Below, one piece after another: positions 63,283-64,000 of a stretch of DNA of 64,000 bases (positions within the stretch are counted from its first letter, which is position 1; each line of letters begins with the position of its first letter). Made by a program: the position numbers and the translations under genes. The notes beneath the pieces were generated by a model. The model worked only from the letters and a program-made list of their open reading frames with translations. It made no database searches and had not been told where the DNA came from. The stretch is taken from positions 434,001-498,000 of the forward strand of contig NZ_AP022576.1 of assembly GCF_010730355.1 (NCBI RefSeq). Direction: 5' to 3'. This DNA comes from Mycobacterium florentinum. Its GTDB lineage: Bacteria > Actinomycetota > Actinomycetes > Mycobacteriales > Mycobacteriaceae.

Positions 63283-64000
63283 ATGAGCGTCTTGGACTTG
63301 TTTGATCTGCGCGGCAGGACGGCTTTGGTGACCGGGGCGTCTGCCGGTATCGGCAAGAAGGTCGCGGAGGCATACCTGCAAGCGGGTGCCCAAGTGGCCA
63401 TCGCGGCGCGGCATACGGAGGTCTTGGAAAAGGTCGGCGCGGAGCTTGCCGCGGCCGGAGGCACGGTCCTGCCGATCACGTGCGACGTCACCCAACCCGA
63501 TCAGGTGAACCGAATGGTCGAGCGGGTGACCACGGAGTTGGGTGGCATCGACATCGCCGTTTGCAACGCCGGGATCATCACCCTGAAGGCCATGCTGGAC
63601 ATGTCGCCGGAGGAGTTCCAGGCCATCCAGGACACCAATGTGAACGGCGTATTCCTCACCGCGCAGGCGGCGGCCCGGGCGATGGTCGGCCAGGGCCGCG
63701 GCGGCGCGATCATCACCACGGCCTCGATGTCGGGCCACATCATCAACGTCCCGCAGCAGGCGGGCCACTACTGCACCTCCAAAGCCGCGGTCATCCACCT
63801 GACCAAGGCGATGGCCGTCGAGCTCGCGCCGCACAACATCCGGGTGAACAGCGTCAGCCCGGGCTACATCCTCACCGAACTCGTCGAACCGATGGTGGAG
63901 TACCACCGGCTATGGGAGCCGAAAATCCCGCTCGGCCGCATCGGCCGGCCGGAGGAACTCGTCGGCCTCTACGTCTATCTGGCCAGCGACGCATCCAGCT
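63283..64000 (+). CDS. short-chain dehydrogenase (Rv1928c-like), 3' end cut by window edge
   Basis: The visible 239 residues form a classical SDR: TGASAGIGKKVAEAYLQAG near the N-terminus, CNAGIITLKAM, and the catalytic region TTASMSGHI and HYCTSKAAVIHL, ending within PEELVGLYVYLASDASS. It closely resembles Rv1928c as I recall it. A GGGGAT lies just before the ATG at 63283. It shares the KstR-like operator with the divergent SnoaL gene. The end is beyond the window. Confidence 0.87.
   Translation, partial: MSVLDLFDLRGRTALVTGASAGIGKKVAEAYLQAGAQVAIAARHTEVLEKVGAELAAAGGTVLPITCDVTQPDQVNRMVERVTTELGGIDIAVCNAGIITLKAMLDMSPEEFQAIQDTNVNGVFLTAQAAARAMVGQGRGGAIITTASMSGHIINVPQQAGHYCTSKAAVIHLTKAMAVELAPHNIRVNSVSPGYILTELVEPMVEYHRLWEPKIPLGRIGRPEELVGLYVYLASDASS

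Overview
The window is high-GC actinobacterial DNA and almost certainly comes from a Mycobacterium, probably a non-tuberculous species. It carries a complete yrbE-mce operon, a PE-domain protein, a secreted cutinase, F420-type luciferase-like oxidoreductases, mycobacterial SAM methyltransferases, many FadE/FadD/EchA genes, and many starts preceded by a TANNNT box only 6-7 bases upstream (the leaderless mRNA pattern common in mycobacteria). No tRNA, rRNA, insertion sequence, prophage or CRISPR array was seen. Homologue names with Rv numbers are from memory of M. tuberculosis and were not searched.

Layout. 1-4.9 kb: a partial DUF1906 protein, an alpha/beta hydrolase, a GMC oxidoreductase, and an SDR with a divergent TetR regulator around a clean inverted repeat. 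5.1-9.8 kb: a strong promoter with a palindrome at the start site driving a glycosyltransferase / methyltransferase / toroid-protein operon, then a facing second methyltransferase and a cutinase. 9.8-14.8 kb: genes resembling Rv0314c-Rv0317c (phosphodiesterase, GH16 glucanase, secreted protein) around a CMD-GntR pair and a patch of small uncertain genes. 14.9-29.9 kb: housekeeping-like accessory metabolism (LLM oxidoreductase, methyltransferase, quinone-oxidoreductase-like MDR, amino-acid permease, aldehyde dehydrogenase, hydroxyacid-oxoacid transhydrogenase, epimerase, epoxide-hydrolase-like protein, a lone PE protein, HsaA-like monooxygenase, NYN protein, nitronate monooxygenase, lipoprotein).

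29.9-64 kb is the notable part: a catabolic and import island. An mce3-type operon (yrbE3AB-mce3ABCDEF plus a CAP-domain secreted protein) is followed by a cytochrome P450-SnoaL-ferredoxin operon, a GAF-LuxR regulator, an SCP2-aldehyde dehydrogenase operon, a limonene-epoxide-hydrolase-like protein and the double-TetR regulator Mce3R. Next come a mel2-like operon (Rv1936, Rv1937, ephB, ribA1, Rv1941 homologues, without the Rv1939 flavin reductase), the divergent echA13-fadE17-fadE18 operon ending in an unusual fused double acyl-CoA ligase, then tpx, two DJ-1 family genes, and a SnoaL/SDR pair around a KstR-like operator. The order from fadE18 to Rv1928c follows M. tuberculosis Rv1933c-Rv1928c.

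How it may work together (inference). A lipid, sterol or terpenoid-like substrate is imported by the Mce3 system, hydroxylated by the P450 or the MelF/MelG oxygenases, its epoxides opened by EphB or the LEH protein, aldehydes oxidised by the ALDH, and acyl chains activated by the double ligase and desaturated by FadE17-FadE18. Two repeated operator-like motifs support co-regulation: one (core GTATCTwGmTA) lies upstream of the mce operon, the LEH-mce3R pair and the mel2/echA13 divergent region, and the other (CCCCnAACGGGGG) lies upstream of the P450 operon and the SCP2-ALDH operon.
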